Shown here: piece by piece, positions 11,720 to 23,640 of the stretch
Position numbering within the stretch: position 1 is the stretch's first letter
How the letters are laid out: every line of letters begins with the position of its first letter
Source of the DNA: Dipteris shenzhenensis
Taxonomy: Eukaryota > Polypodiophyta > Polypodiopsida > Gleicheniales
NCBI GenBank assembly: GCA_047967505.1
Contig: CM106538.1
Direction: 5' to 3' (one strand)
Length of the DNA stretch: 64,000 nucleotides
The notes under the pieces: generated by a model
The model's input: the letters and a program-made list of their open reading frames with translations, nothing else
Told to the model about the DNA's origin: nothing
Databases searched by the model: none
Made by a program: the position numbers and the translations under genes

Positions 11720-13359
11720 CCCCCTCTTAAATTGCATTGTAGAGGGTGCATGTACAATATCTTTTTGTGTTTTGTTTGGTGCATATGATAGCATCCAAAA
11801 TTGAAAAGAATTAGGGTAGTATGTGCAACGTGTGAGAACAATTGACTATGAAGCACAACCCTGTACAATGACTACAACTTACTAGATCTTGTATATAATG
11901 TGCATTTTCCTCTCTTAAGTTGGGGGTCAACCTTTGCCTTTGGGAATAAAACCCAGAAGATAAGATGAAGGAAAGAGGATGGAAAATCAAAGACTGGTCG
12001 ATCAAAAGATGAATAGTGTGTCTGGTTGCATGCCGAACTAGAGAAAATGCTACTTGCCTCCTTCAAAAGCAAGAAGCTTTCTACCTCTATGAAGAATTGG
12101 GCAATTCATGAACATGAGTTGTATGGCTTTATTCATTCTTTGAAATCATGGAGGTATTATTTATGTGGATCTCGATCATGAGTATGTCTATAAACAACCT
12201 AATTTGAGTGGCTGCCAAAAGTAGATGGAAAAACTAATACATGAATTCTAGATGAAAATCGTTACTGAAGAGGAACAATAATAAAGTTGTTGTTGTGTTG
12301 TCTCGTATCATGCATAATATGAGTTTTACAATATTAGAGAGTGCTCTAAATTAGAGAAACTTAAAAAGTGGAGAAGAATGACTAGAGACTTTTACTTAAG
12401 GCTAGCGTGATTAAGCTATTGTTGAAGACCTACCACCTAAAAGAGACGTAAGATATACCATAGATGACAGTATGCATAAGACAAATGGCAAGACCGTTGT
12501 TATACTGGTCAGAATGAGCTTAGGAAAAACATTATTCATCACTGCCGTGATAGCCCATGTGTGGAACATTCTATTGAGAAGACATACAAGGTTGTTAAAC
12601 GTTCTTTCTTGTGGCCAAAGATGGAAAAAAATACTGAAGTGTCAAGTGGATAAGGTAGAATGGACGAAGCCACATGGCCTTTACAATAACTCGAAATAGC
12701 ATCAAGTAGATGGGAGAGCATTTTCATGGTTGATCTGCTGCAAACACTATGGAGATATCATTCCATTCTTGTGGTGGTCGACAGTCTTATCAAGATTGCT
12801 CACTCTTGTCTGTGAGATAGTCAGATAGTGCACCACAACTAAAATTTGTTTATGTGTAACGTGTTTCATCTACATGGACTACCAAGATCCATAATATCAC
12901 ATAGGGATACGATATTTACTATTCATTTTTGGAGAACAATATTTGTTGCACTTAGGACTAAGCTAAGAACAAGTAGTGGATATCATCTTAAGACGGATGG
13001 CCAGACAGAGAGAGTCAACCAAACTATTTAGGATATGCTAAGAGCATATGTTTCATTAAGGTAAGTACATGTAACAATTTGTTGCCATTACTTGAGTTTG
13101 CCTATAATGATAGAAAGCATTCATCCACAAGAATAATGAGTCCTTTTAAGTTGAATTATGGATTTAGACCAACAAATCCAACTATCGTTGGGATTCCTCA
13201 AAAAGTGTCCAGATGTGGTAGATGCTAGCATTGGCCAAAGCAAGCATCTGTCAGGCCATGGATAGGGATAAGGCTTATATAGATAGATATAAGGCTTATA
13301 CGAATAGGGATAAGAATTTTGTGGAGAGAATTTTATCAGGATTCTTGCACACATAAAGT

Positions 13360-15340
13360 CCTTAAATACAAAATAATACATGAAGTTATTGCTCTGTGCC
13401 CTCAAGTTTGTGTAATTGAAGTTCCAATTATTTCTTCACTCTTTTCTTCTTTTTCCCTTCCCCCCCTTAGTCCTCTTAATCTTTTGCACTTGGCATGTAG
13501 TACCAGGTGATGCCATTTTAAAATCTCAAAATCATGATGACTCAAGCTCAAATTTAAGTGTTTGAGCTCTCTTTGTTGGTTGTTATAGGTGAAATGAATG
13601 TGCAAGCATTTTATTTGCATTTATGTGAATATATGGCAGTTTTACATAGTCATGGAGGACACAAAGGTATTTGGATAAATTTCTTTAGCAAAGATGAACT
13701 CGAGATTATCTCACTAGATTGAGACTTTATTTTAATGCAAATTCTCTACTTTTCTCTAATTTGAAGGATTTTCCATTCATTTTGGCTAAATACATCTCTT
13801 AGTTTGCAAAAAATGGCATGGGGTTTGTCGTGAATGTCTTGTCAATATGAACTATAGTTCTACATGGATGAAGTTTTCCAAAATTGGGATTCTTGGTTGA
13901 TTCATAGGTTGTTTTGCCTCCCTGCACTAGTATGAAGCCATTTCTAGCCAATTTGGAGAGGGTATATGAGCTGCATTGTTGCACTTTTTCCTTGAATTTT
14001 AAGCTTAAATACAATAAAACGAGACATGGAATCAAGCTTTCAAGCATGAAGAATTCTCCCTTCCTTGCAATCCCTTAACACTTTTATGCCATTCGTGCAC
14101 TCCTGTAGCCAAAGATGGGGGTTTGCTGCCATTGTTTTGGATGGTGACTGCATGTGACCATTAGAGCACTACTTCACACACTATCGACTATCACTTGCAA
14201 TTCCTTGGCATGTTTTATGCCCATGCACTTCTTGGACCAAAATAACACATGATGTCTTAGACTCCCATATAGGTGCCCCTTTTCCTTAGCACTTGTATGC
14301 ATAATCTTATCACCTTTTCTCTTCAAATCATGCACTCTTAAAGATGGAATACCATTTCTTGGAGTTGATCAATCTTTTTCTCTAGCCCCCTCATTTACAC
14401 TCAAGTGTTACCATAAGCAAGTCCTTGTGAATCCTTGATGCCTATGGGAGTGCTGAGTTTCTATAGACACTTCCTGTAGTTGAATCTATCATAAGATTCT
14501 CAAGGAGCTAAGTAGAAGCAAGCCTAAAATCCATGCATGAGTTGTCCTAGAAGCATGTGGGCTACAATGAAAGACTATTGTGACAACAAAATAAAAAGGA
14601 GGAACCGCAATGACCCAATTATGGTAGGTGTGACTGGATAATGTCCAATTATGTTAGAACGATTAACTTTTGTCTTCATTCAGTGCCTTTACCATGATTC
14701 TAAATTGTGGCTAGTTCTTTGTTAAAGATATCTCTGTAATTATGTATTCAAACATTTCATTTTGTTATTCCCCTCAAAATTGACCATTACTACTTATATT
14801 CTAGTAGACCATCTTCAGATTTACCACAATTGGTGCAAAAATTGTAATATAGTATCATTGCTTAGAGTAGATTATAATCTTGTCGAAAATATATTACTTG
14901 TAGCATTATAGTTATCCATAGCACCAGCCTAATTAAGACTTGGTCATTGTTTGATATTATAACTGCACTTTCTAGTTGTGACATAGTCCCTATTTTCGAC
15001 AACCATATGTAATGTACTTTTGTAAGAGAATGCACTAAGATTGAATAAATGGATACAAGCCAAATTATTTAATTAATCCATATGAGGTTTAGCTACTAAA
15101 CAAATCCCTATCATGGCATAGAGGCCTTCTTTTTTCCTTTTTATTTTCCTAAAAGGATTAGAAGAATTTCTACAGATACATATATGATGATACCTAAAAT
15201 ACAATGGAGAAGAAGACATGATTAAAAAAGACTTCAAGAGTAGTAATTTAGTTATGTTATGAGGCAGTATCTCACAATGCATGTTGCAGATTCTTAAGTC
15301 TTTTTTGAACATATTTTTCTCTAACTTATTAGGTTTTCAT
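13360..15340. other. Unassigned region
   Basis: AT-rich sequence with no domain, LTR end or notable repeat that I can defend. A short C-rich pyrimidine stretch lies near 13440-13475. Confidence 0.5.
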
Positions 15341-15344
15341 CCTA

Positions 15345-15600
15345 CTGGACACACCCACACACACATACACACACACACTCTTAGTAGCTTGCAAGAATGG
15401 ATAAATAAAGAGCCATATTTCAAAAATGCAATGTAAACGTAGAGATCAAGATAGTGTTATTGTTGGGATCAAGGTCTTGATCTCTTATTGCAGTCCTAGT
15501 ATGGTCATGAATATTTGCCCTCTTGCTTATGTGTGCTTCTGTGTGACGACCAACTACCACAGGGTTCCACAGTGCATATCTAGTGTTTCATATTTCATTG
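15345..15600 (+). repeat. Second copy of the dispersed repeat with CA microsatellite
   Basis: A CA-rich run (15345-15380) is followed by the TTGTTGGGATCAAGGTCTTG block (from about 15456) and the other blocks shared with 5640-5800 on the opposite strand. Confidence 0.55.
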
Positions 15601-16045
15601 TCGAAAAGATTTTTGCAATCTTATGTTACAGAAGCTAGAGAAGAGTGCTGAATGCAAACCAGTAAAAACATTGGGCGGTGGCAAAATGCAAGTTTCAAAC
15701 CAAATGATACCTATAGTGCTAGTTGCATGGCATGGACATCCTTTTCTCAAAGGCTACTTGGAATCCGTTTACCAAATACGGAGAGCTTTCCCAAATTTTA
15801 AATCAAGGATATTGATGCAGGAAATCAAGGATATTGATGCCTGCAGAGCGAACAATTGTTACGTCTTAGTGAGAATGTGATTGGAAGGATTGGTGGACAC
15901 TAAAGTCCTTAGAACGACAAAAATATGTATGTAAATGTAAATGCATTTTTTGTTGTAATGGGTTTTCCATAAGTTGTTTTGTTGTAATGGGAATGCGTAG
16001 ATGTGCGTCAAGACAAGCGACTAGGCATTGAAACACACAGATGAG

Positions 16046-16219
16046 AGGACTCAAAGCAAAGACAAATTATGAAGAAGAGATGCATAAAAGAGTCTGCTTT
16101 CATTCTTGGAGCCTTACTCCTCATAGGCTACCTCTCAGGCACGGCAGATGAAAGGACTCAAAGCCAAAGACAAAATATGCAAAAGAGATGCATAAAAGAG
16201 TCTGCTTTCATTCTTGGAG
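16046..16219 (+). repeat. 66-bp direct duplication
   Basis: Copies at 16046-16111 and 16153-16219 differ at a few bases and are separated by 41 bases. Both contain GATGCATAAAAGAGTCTGC. The second copy abuts the end of the gypsy integrase relic to its right. Confidence 0.85.
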
Positions 16220-17475
16220 ATCGGTTGACGTGGAACTGATGTTGTCACGTCTACTCCCCGTGAAAAATCAACCTCCCAAGAGTGGAAGGGTTTACTTCAC
16301 GCAATATGAGCAGTGGTCTTTGTTTTGCTTCGGCCTGGTGTGCAGCTCTCCAAAGCATAGGTCGTTTTGCCAACCAGGTGCAAAACACAATAGGGCCCAA
16401 TCCATTTTGCTAGGAATTTTTCTGTCAATCCCTTCTTCTTTGTTGGGTAATGTACTATGACAAGGTCGCCTCGAGGAAAATCTGCTGGTTTATGCTATTT
16501 GTTGTAAGAGATTGCCTTGCGGCTTTGTGCTCTTTGCAAATGAGCTGCAGCATTTTGCCTTATGAAAGTCAACGCATCAGACAAGAAGTCGACCCATTGT
16601 CTAGCATCCTTATGCTTGATGTTCTCCCTCTTAACCGTTCCCAATTTTGGAGAAAATATAGGAGATCTTCCATATAGTGATTCAAATAAACTCAGACGGG
16701 TTGATTCATGGATCAAGGTATTATACGCTCGAGAACGTAACGGAGCGACACTCCAAAATCGACGTTTGGGTAGAAACTAGATTGGTATCCCAATTTGAAT
16801 GGTGGGAGTCAATGTACATAGCCAACATTAATTTGATTGTAATGTTTAGCCTGCCTTTCAAACCATTACAATCTGGGTGATGTGGACTTGAAAATTGATG
16901 TGAAATGTTTAAGCAATCAGCTATAATCTGCATTACTTCAGATTTGAAATTGCTGCCTTGATCTAAGAGCAGCTGTTCCGGACAACCATGTGGAAGGATC
17001 AACTTTTGGAGGAGAAAATTAGCTACTTCTAAAGCTGTTGCCGTTTTCAAAGGAGCTGAAGTCGCCTAGCACGTAGATAGTCTATCAGAACAATTAGGTA
17101 TTTGTTGCCATCAACCGGCTCTGGAAATGGGCCCATTATGTCATAAGCCATAAGTTCAAAAGGCCTTGAAACTGAGATGGATTGCATGTCTCCAGCTGGC
17201 TTGGTGGTTGGACTCTTAAAAGTTTGACACACAGGACATGCTTGTTGTTGCATTCTGGGCCAAAAAGATCTAGTTTGTAGTTTGGTAAATGTGGCCTCCA
17301 AACATTCCAGCATGAAAGGGATATTGATTCTTGAATTTCTGTGAACAAACAAGCGCAGTGATAACAGAAAAGAGGGGAATGACTGGACAGCCCTCAAGCA
17401 ATCATAGCATAGATCGACAATTCCCACAATTACCAACAATAACTTAGAATTGAAAATGAGAAGAGACACCTTCAA
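16215..17475 (-). pseudogene. Ty3/gypsy integrase relic, type 1
   Basis: From 17475 leftward: a CPVCQTF zinc-binding pair preceded by LECLEATF...SFWPRM, then RPFELMAYDIMGPFPEPVDGNKYLIVLIDY. Next come LLLDQGSNFKSEV and SSPHHPDCNGLKGRLN, then LYGRSP. The C-terminal GDLVIVHYP...WIGPYCV segment is at about 16460-16350. In related integrases the HPxCNGL motif is followed by a catalytic Glu (VERFN); here it reads KGRLN, so that residue is lost. Frameshifts separate the blocks near 17050 and 16720. The wording of the motifs differs clearly from the integrase at 17825-18856, so this is another gypsy lineage. Confidence 0.75.
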
Positions 17476-18856
17476 TTCGAAGAGACACCAACGGGATCAG
17501 TAACACAGTGTGGCGCTCATGTAGATGGACCATATGCACAGATATCCAGAGCACATAAAGATCAAGACAATCTCTCACACAATCTGACTGGAACACAATC
17601 ACACCAACTCATAGACACTATATTCCTCTGGAAAACAGCTGAATCTCAAAATCTCAATCAGCCGATCCCTCCTAGATGATGGCGCAACCCACAAAGAAGC
17701 AATGACTGCTTAGTCCCTCTCGAAGAAATTGCACGCACTAGGCGTAGACTTCTGATGCACAACCAGCCTCCAAGCCAAGACCTCCGTATAACTTGTGGTG
17801 ATCAGCCCTCCACAGAAGCAGACCTCACAACAGCCCATGCAAAGCTCCAGAGTCTCTCAAAACACACAAGAAGCTGAAAAGCATTAGTGCTTGTGTTCCA
17901 CACAAACTCACTTGCAATATTCTGACAATGTACTTCTTCAACCTCAAACTATTCACTCTATTTCTATGCATTCTGCCATCTAAGTCCCCCAACTGATAAG
18001 AACCATTTGGAAACTTCTTCAGAACACAGTAAGGACCTTCCCATTTTATCACAAACTTGGTCTTAAAAGTACTATCCAGCTTGCTATCATAGAGAAGAAC
18101 CAAGTCACCTTAATTTCCCTATATTTCAGATTTGCCCTCTGCTGATTTCTCTCCTGTATTGATGCATAACGTTCCACTGCCTTCATCGTATCCAACTAAG
18201 CCTCTTGCAAATCCAACTGCCTATTCTCAAGAACTGAACCAAGCTTCTCATCCATCTTTATCAACATTTGAAGTGCTGGAATTTCCACCTCCAAGGGTAA
18301 CCAAGCTTCTTTTCCATACACAGATGAAAAGGGGAAACTGAGTTCCTTCCTTCACTGCAACACAGTAAGCCCACAAAGCTCCATGTAATGCCAGATCCCA
18401 ACCCTTTTCTTTGTACACTCTCCATTAAAGTTCTCATTCATGCCATTACACTGACGATAATGAGGTGGCATACCTATGTTTGATCTTCAATTTTGGCACA
18501 CAATCAATCCATCAACTCACTTCTAAAACCCGATCCTCTGTCAAAAACTAACTCCAAAGGAACACCAAAACGGCAACAAATATCTTCATAAACAAACTTA
18601 CAAACTTGCTTAGCATTGATAGCCCCCGTACCGCTCTTGCTTCAGCCCACCGAGATAAATAATCCACAACAGTAAGTAGATAACAATTACCTCTAGCAGT
18701 CATAGGCAAAGGACCAATGGCATCTTTTCAAAAATATTGTATGCAATCATCGTATTTCTAAGTTCTGGATGAAGAATCCTCTTACCCATCTGCTAGCACT
18801 GCAAACAAGAGCTACACCAACGCCATATGTCTCGTTGCAAAGAAGGCCACACATAT
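17476..18856 (-). pseudogene. Ty3/gypsy integrase relic, type 2, interrupted by copia C
   Basis: Reading leftward from 18856: a CSSCLQC zinc-binding remnant, DAIGPLPMTARGNCYLLTVVDYLSRWAEA, FGVPLELVFDRGSGF, then degenerate sequence. From 18103 it reads GDLVLLYDSKL...KWEGPYCVLKKFPNGSYQLGDLDG...RVNSLRLKKY, the integrase C-terminal domain. Downstream (17830 to 17476) is probably its untranslated 3' part and LTR start. The coding stops exactly where the copia LTR begins at 18857, so the copia inserted here. The opposite gypsy flank is not visible. Confidence 0.75.
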
Positions 18857-19065
18857 CATGTTGGGTGCAAGAAGCAATGGAATGGGAGTGGAGTGCGGTA
18901 AGCAAACAACAAGTTGGAGCAAAACGTAGTACTGCTCAAATGGATAAGAGGAATATACAAAGGGTGGCCTGTATGGCCCCCAAGTCAACCATATGGCTGA
19001 CCAGAGAAGTCAACTCATTGAGTTGACCTGACCTACAAGGCTCATACCAGGGCTAAGTGCTAACA
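18857..19065 (-). repeat. 3' LTR of copia C with polypurine tract
   Basis: 209 bp, running on the minus strand from TGTTAG (19065) to CCAACA (18857). It is preceded by the purine tract CCATGGAGGGGGGTT (19066-19080). Length, ends and internal motifs match the 217-bp LTR of element B. Confidence 0.85.
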
Positions 19066-19080
19066 AACCCCCCTCCATGG

Positions 19081-19730
19081 TATGGCTGAAGTATCTTGGA
19101 AATATCTCAAGAATACCTGCAAACTACATCATGGTTGCACATATTCGTCCCAGAGGGATATAGCAACCAATGACATGTACAAAGTGATCCCTCACGTAAC
19201 AAAAGGAGCCAAGCGTAAAGCATGTCGAAATGCCTCAAACTTGGGCCACAGTAAAACTTTCGTGAAAAGATCTGCCAAGTTGTCCTCGGTGGGAACATAG
19301 GACAACTAGATGTCTCCAGCAGACAGTCACTCTCGAACATAGTGATAGTAGACTTCAATATGCTTTGTCGTGCATGAAACACTGGGTTTCTAGCAACTGC
19401 CAAAGCACTCTAGCTGTCGATGTAGGTCGTAGTAGAGTCAGGCTAAGATTTGCAAGTAACTTATGAAGCCAGATGCACTCTACTGTAGCTGTAAAAGCTG
19501 CTTAGTACTCAGCCTCACAATTGGATGTGGCTGCTTCTTGCTAAACCAAGAGATGCATGAAGCTCCAAGCATAAAATAGTTGCCGTTGTGTGACACCCTA
19601 GTGTCGTAACATCCTGCCCAGTCACTATACCGTGAATGCATGCAAAACAAGTGGGGCCTCTGAACCATAGAGTAAACCCAAATGTTGCGGGGCCTTCAAG
19701 TATCGAAAGATCCACTTCACTGCTTACCAA
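19081..19730 (-). pseudogene. Copia C RNase H
   Basis: Broken frames show SDWAGCYDTRVSHNGNYFMLGAS, SNCEAEY and LLANLSLTLL, then AVARNPVFHARQS, the usual copia RNase H blocks. Several frameshifts and stops are present. The end of the reading frame lies just upstream of the purine tract. Confidence 0.75.
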
Positions 19731-20748
19731 TGCTGCGTACTAGGCTTGTGCATGTACCTGCTCAGCTGGGAAATGGCATACTGAAGATCAGACCGGGTAT
19801 GACAAAGGTATATGAGGCAACCAACAGCCTGCTGATAAATGGATGCATCAAATGGCGGACGTCCATCCCCGTCCAATATACTTGGACTGACTCATCATTA
19901 TACCCCCCTCAACATATGCAAACTGTATGCCCAAATAATAATGCAACCAGCCCATATCTGTCACGGCAAAAAGTCTGCTGTAAATCAGCCTTGAAATCTG
20001 CAATTTGTTCCATATCTGGCCCAATGATAAGCGTGGCATCCACATATAAAATCAGAATTAAAAATTCTGACGCACTCTTTCGAACATAAAGAGTGGCCTC
20101 GGTTGAGCTATTTTGAAAGCCACACGCTATCAAAAATGCATGTATCTTCTCATACCATGCCTAGGGTGCCTGCTTCAAGCCATTGAGGGCTTTTCTGAGC
20201 TGGCAAACCATATTTTCAGAACCTAATTGTTCAAAACCAGGTGGCTGAGTGACATAAACCTCTTCCAGAAGATCACCATGAAGGAAGGCAGTCTTGATGT
20301 CCAGTTGATGAACCTCCCAATGCCAATGAGATGCCATAGCAATAACACACCTAATAGTAGTAATGCATGAGGTGGGAGCAAAGGTCTCCTTAAAGTCAAT
20401 GCCGTGTTGCTGTGCATATCCCTTTGCAACCAAGCGGGCTTTGAGGCGGTCAACACTACCATCAGCTCTCCTTTTCAACTTGTAGACCCACTTTGTGCCA
20501 ATGGCATGCTTGCCTGCTGGCAAGTCACACAACTCCCAAGTGTTGTTTGCATGAATGGATTCAAGCTCAGCCTTCATGGCATCCATCCATTCCTTGTTGT
20601 CAAAGGCATCCTTGTGACATAAAGGTTCCTCATTGCAAGTAGTAGCAACCAAAGCTACAACCAAATAGTTTCCATGCATCTGTTTATACGCACCTCTAAT
20701 GCGGGCTGGCAAAGGCTCAGCTTGTTTGCTGTCCCTGAGTGTGTCCAA
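19731..20748 (-). pseudogene. Copia C reverse transcriptase
   Basis: An open frame of 195 codons (20748-20161) carries [70 protein letters not shown] and ALNGLKQAP, then a stop. A second frame continues with LYVRKSASEFLILILYVDATLIIG. The catalytic YVDD is YVDA here (20035-20046): the second aspartate is lost by what looks like a single-base change. The enzyme would be inactive even without the stops. Confidence 0.88.
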
Positions 20749-20876
20749 AAGACATCTCGAGACTCATTTTTGATGTTTAATGACAGCACTCTCCCATGCA
20801 ACTGCCTGCTCAATAGCATGATCATCAACTAAAGGCATATCAGGCTGAGCACGAACTATTGCAGGAGGACGTGCAC

Positions 20877-22167
20877 TCATAGAAGTGTATGGCACAACAC
20901 TCTGAACTGGCTGCTCTGATCTGTGGGCGACTGAAAGAGAGGCAACAATGTATCAAAGACATCTGAGGAATCAATAGTAGGCTGTTTTTGCATTGCAGCA
21001 AGATAAAGGCACATTTTCAGCGAATACAACATCCCTACTAACAATGGCCTTGCCCGTGCTGGGCTAATACAACCTGCATCCCTTGCTCTCTGCGCTATAA
21101 CCAATGAATATGCATTTTACAGCTTTGTCTTCAAGCTTGTGCCTCAGCTGAGATGGCACATGAGCATAAGCCAATGACCCGAACACCCGCATATGAGAAA
21201 TTTCAGGTTTGCACCTGTGCCATGCCTCATAAGGTGCGATAGTCTGCAATGCCGTTGTGGGTGCCCAATTGAGCACATAGTTGGAGCACATGACAGCGTC
21301 CAACCAAAACTTATTTGGCAAAGACTTTTTCCTTTGAGCAAGCACCTGCCCATTTCCATCTTTGACCGATTTTTCCTGTTGGCCAGCCTGTTCTGATGCG
21401 GAGTATAAGGCATTGTACATTGATGAATAATACCCCGAGCTGCCAAAAAATCTGAGAATTCACGGGACATGTACTCTCCCCCCTGTCAAGAGTAAGGAGC
21501 TTGTTCCCTGATTCATTTTCAGCCATGCAAGCCAATGTCTGAAGCATGGGAACACATCAAATTTGGCCTTCATGCCATATATCCAAGCAAATTTGGTGTA
21601 GTCATCCACAAAGGTAGAAAAGTAAAGGTAGCCCCCAAGAGATGCTATCCGCATCGGCCCGCACACATCACTATGCACAAGGTGAAGCTTCTTGGATGCA
21701 CCAACTGTCCCATCCTTTGGAAATGAGAAACGGTGCATTTTGCCCAACAAGCATCCCTCACAAACATGTTTAAGCGGTGCATGCATGGGTGGGAGAGCAG
21801 CCACCATGTTTTGTGAATGCATTTTAACCAAGCTTCTGTAGTTGAGGTGACCCAACCTCGCAGGCCATAAGTGGGAATCTGAAATTACAGATTCAGCCAC
21901 CAAATTTGCCCCTATAGTAGGCTGTTTGTCATAAACATCAAGATGATATAGCCCAAAAGAAAGTGGCCCAATAAGTACTATGATGTCATCGTACCGGTTG
22001 TCATACACGGCACATCGATAACCATCAAAGAGAACCCAAAAGCCATTCAAGGATATGGCTGCAATGGAGATGAGGTTCTTCTTGATACCTAGGACAAACA
22101 AAACGTCCATGAGCGTGATCGTATCACCTGAAACTGAAGTGACCTTGACCTGGCCAATCCCTTTCAC
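20877..22167 (-). pseudogene. Copia C integrase
   Basis: A 235-codon frame (22167-21460) has LFVLGIKKNLISI, HLWPARLGHLNYRSLVKMH, CEGCLLGKMHRF (pre-integrase zinc motif) and LVHSDVCGPMRIASLGGYLYF, then FVDDYTKFAWIYGM. Overlapping shifted frames continue with FSDFLAARGIIHQCTMPYTP, FWLDAVMCSNYVLNWAP and FGSLAYAHVPSQLRHKLEDKAVKCIFIGY. At least three frameshifts lie between 21540 and 21060. Confidence 0.85.
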
Positions 22168-22227
22168 GGGATATTATCCATTATTGGCACATGTCACTGT
22201 GCCACCATGTGGAGCAGCCCCTAATGT

Positions 22228-23195
22228 CTAAAAGAGTGATCTGCAAGAAGTGATGTGCTTGGAAGCACCACTATCGAAGCACCAATCTGACTTAGAATCT
22301 AAGACAAAAAAGGCTGTAGCATGCTTCTCTGGATGGTGTTGGCATGTCAACGTGAAAGCCCACTCATGGTGAGCAATGTTTGCTGCCTCATGACCATGAT
22401 CTGGGGCAGCAACAGTAGTAGTGACAGCAAGTCCCTTTTGCTGCTTTTTAGCGATGCGCTTCCGACATTCAGAAATGTCATGTCTTGGCTTCCGGCAATA
22501 ATTACAATGTTTGCTGTTTTTCTTCCTTGCATTAGACGGGGCAGAATTAGATGAGTGTCCAGCAGTAGATGAGCCTCCAAAAGGCTTGGGTTTGCTGTAA
22601 TTTTGCCCGTTCTTTCCCTTATTTTTGTGGTTAGCGACAAAAGCCTGATTTGCAATTTGAGAGGTAGCACGATTTGTGCGACTCTCCTCTTCCTGCAAGG
22701 GAAGGGAAACAAGCTGGTTGAAAGTATAAGTGTTGGGATTGCCCATGGCAACCAACCTCAATGTAGTAGCAAACCCCTGGTAGGACTCACAAAGTCCATT
22801 GAGTGTCATGGACACTACCTGAGCATCTGAAATAATTTCATCCACATTAATGAGCTGCTCTTGAAAATCCTTGATTTTTGTGATGTATGCATCCATGTTG
22901 TCCCCCTCTTCCATTTTGACATTCTCCAATTGCCTGCATAAGAAATCAACACGTGCCTCATTGCGAACCTGGTAAAGGTGAGCCAAGATGTCCCACGCAA
23001 CCTCTGATGTCTTGCAAGACCGAATGTGAGAAATGATATGTCTCTTGACTGAAAAGCAATGATAGAATGTGCTTGGGCATCTCTACCATCCCATCTGACT
23101 GGTTCGGGCGTAGAAGGTGTGGCTGGAGTAGTAGTAGATCCAAAGGACTCCTCTGCCAAAGATAGCTGTCCTGCAAAAATATCAGCCCAAAACAA
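22228..23195 (-). pseudogene. Copia C gag and protease
   Basis: The 252-codon frame (22986-22228) begins within the gag capsid-like region (FLCRQLENVKMEEGDNMDAYITKIKDFQEQL). It has a zinc-knuckle region with CNYC and DISEC (the histidine position reads PRHD), and ends with the protease site WCFDSGASKHIT before a stop. The upstream part (23195-22987) is in another frame and has RWDGRDAQAHSIIAFQS. The gag N-terminus is missing, as normally another 60-100 residues would precede it. Confidence 0.82.
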
Positions 23196-23640
23196 GGGGC
23201 AAATGTATCAAATGATCAATTGAGCTGTAAATGTCCCAGATGGAGGCTGCGTGCCTCAAATCTAACAAGACAACAAGCCCAAATCAAGGGGCAAATGCAT
23301 AATATACCCAAATTGAGGTGAATAAAGCAAATGTCAATGCAATGGACAACAAATCCAAAAGCCCCAAAATCTAAGAGGGCGAATTGGAAAAAGCCCCAAA
23401 TTGTGCTGCAAGTTGCAAATGTGATTCAATGTGCTGCAATTGCAAGCCAATGTCAATGTTCCTGCATGTCAATGTCTACCAAATGCCCAAAATTGGCTGT
23501 ACCAAGCCAATGTCACGGCAAATTTCAACAAAATTGACAAAAACCCCAATTTTTCAAAGGGCAAAACTGTCAAATTTGGGGCAAATGACCAAAAGTCCCA
23601 AATTTTCTTGTAATAAAGCAAATGTGACAAAACATTATGA
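23196..23640. other. Unassigned, rich in GCCCCAAA/CAAATG phrases
   Basis: No LTR and no coding domain. The phrases GGGGCAAATG, GCCCCAAATT and CCAATGTCA recur irregularly, suggesting decayed tandem duplications. It separates copia C from the pyrimidine tract. Confidence 0.5.

Larger units (their letters stand above)
10020..13355 (+). pseudogene. Heavily mutated Ty3/gypsy gag-pol
   Basis: Scattered frames keep the expected order. A gag-like block (FKMEFKKHFLFPNEASRAW) starts near 10500. The protease VLLDSG falls near 11190-11205, with its tail MANGSPTKV and GTLYPR near 11290-11350. RNase H shows HELYGFIHSLKSWRYYLCG from about 12115. Integrase shows FMVDLL, VVVDSLIKIAHS, LPRSIISHRDTIFTIHFW and DGQTERVNQTI (12998-13030), then LEFAYNDRKHSST. 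The RT domain is missing between protease and RNase H, where an LTR fragment and a GA microsatellite sit. A partial tandem duplication of the AYIDRYKAYTNRDK segment follows near 13270. Dozens of stops and shifts show it is very old. Confidence 0.75.
18857..23195 (-). mobile_element. Ty1/copia element C, 5' truncated
   Basis: The most complete copia in the window. Gag, protease, integrase, reverse transcriptase, RNase H, purine tract and 3' LTR are in the right order. No 5' LTR or PBS is found to the right of gag: the sequence passes into unassigned DNA at 23196 and then into the pyrimidine tract and LINE. Many frameshifts and stops mean it cannot encode a working polyprotein. It is the same family as element B. 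Confidence 0.85.
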
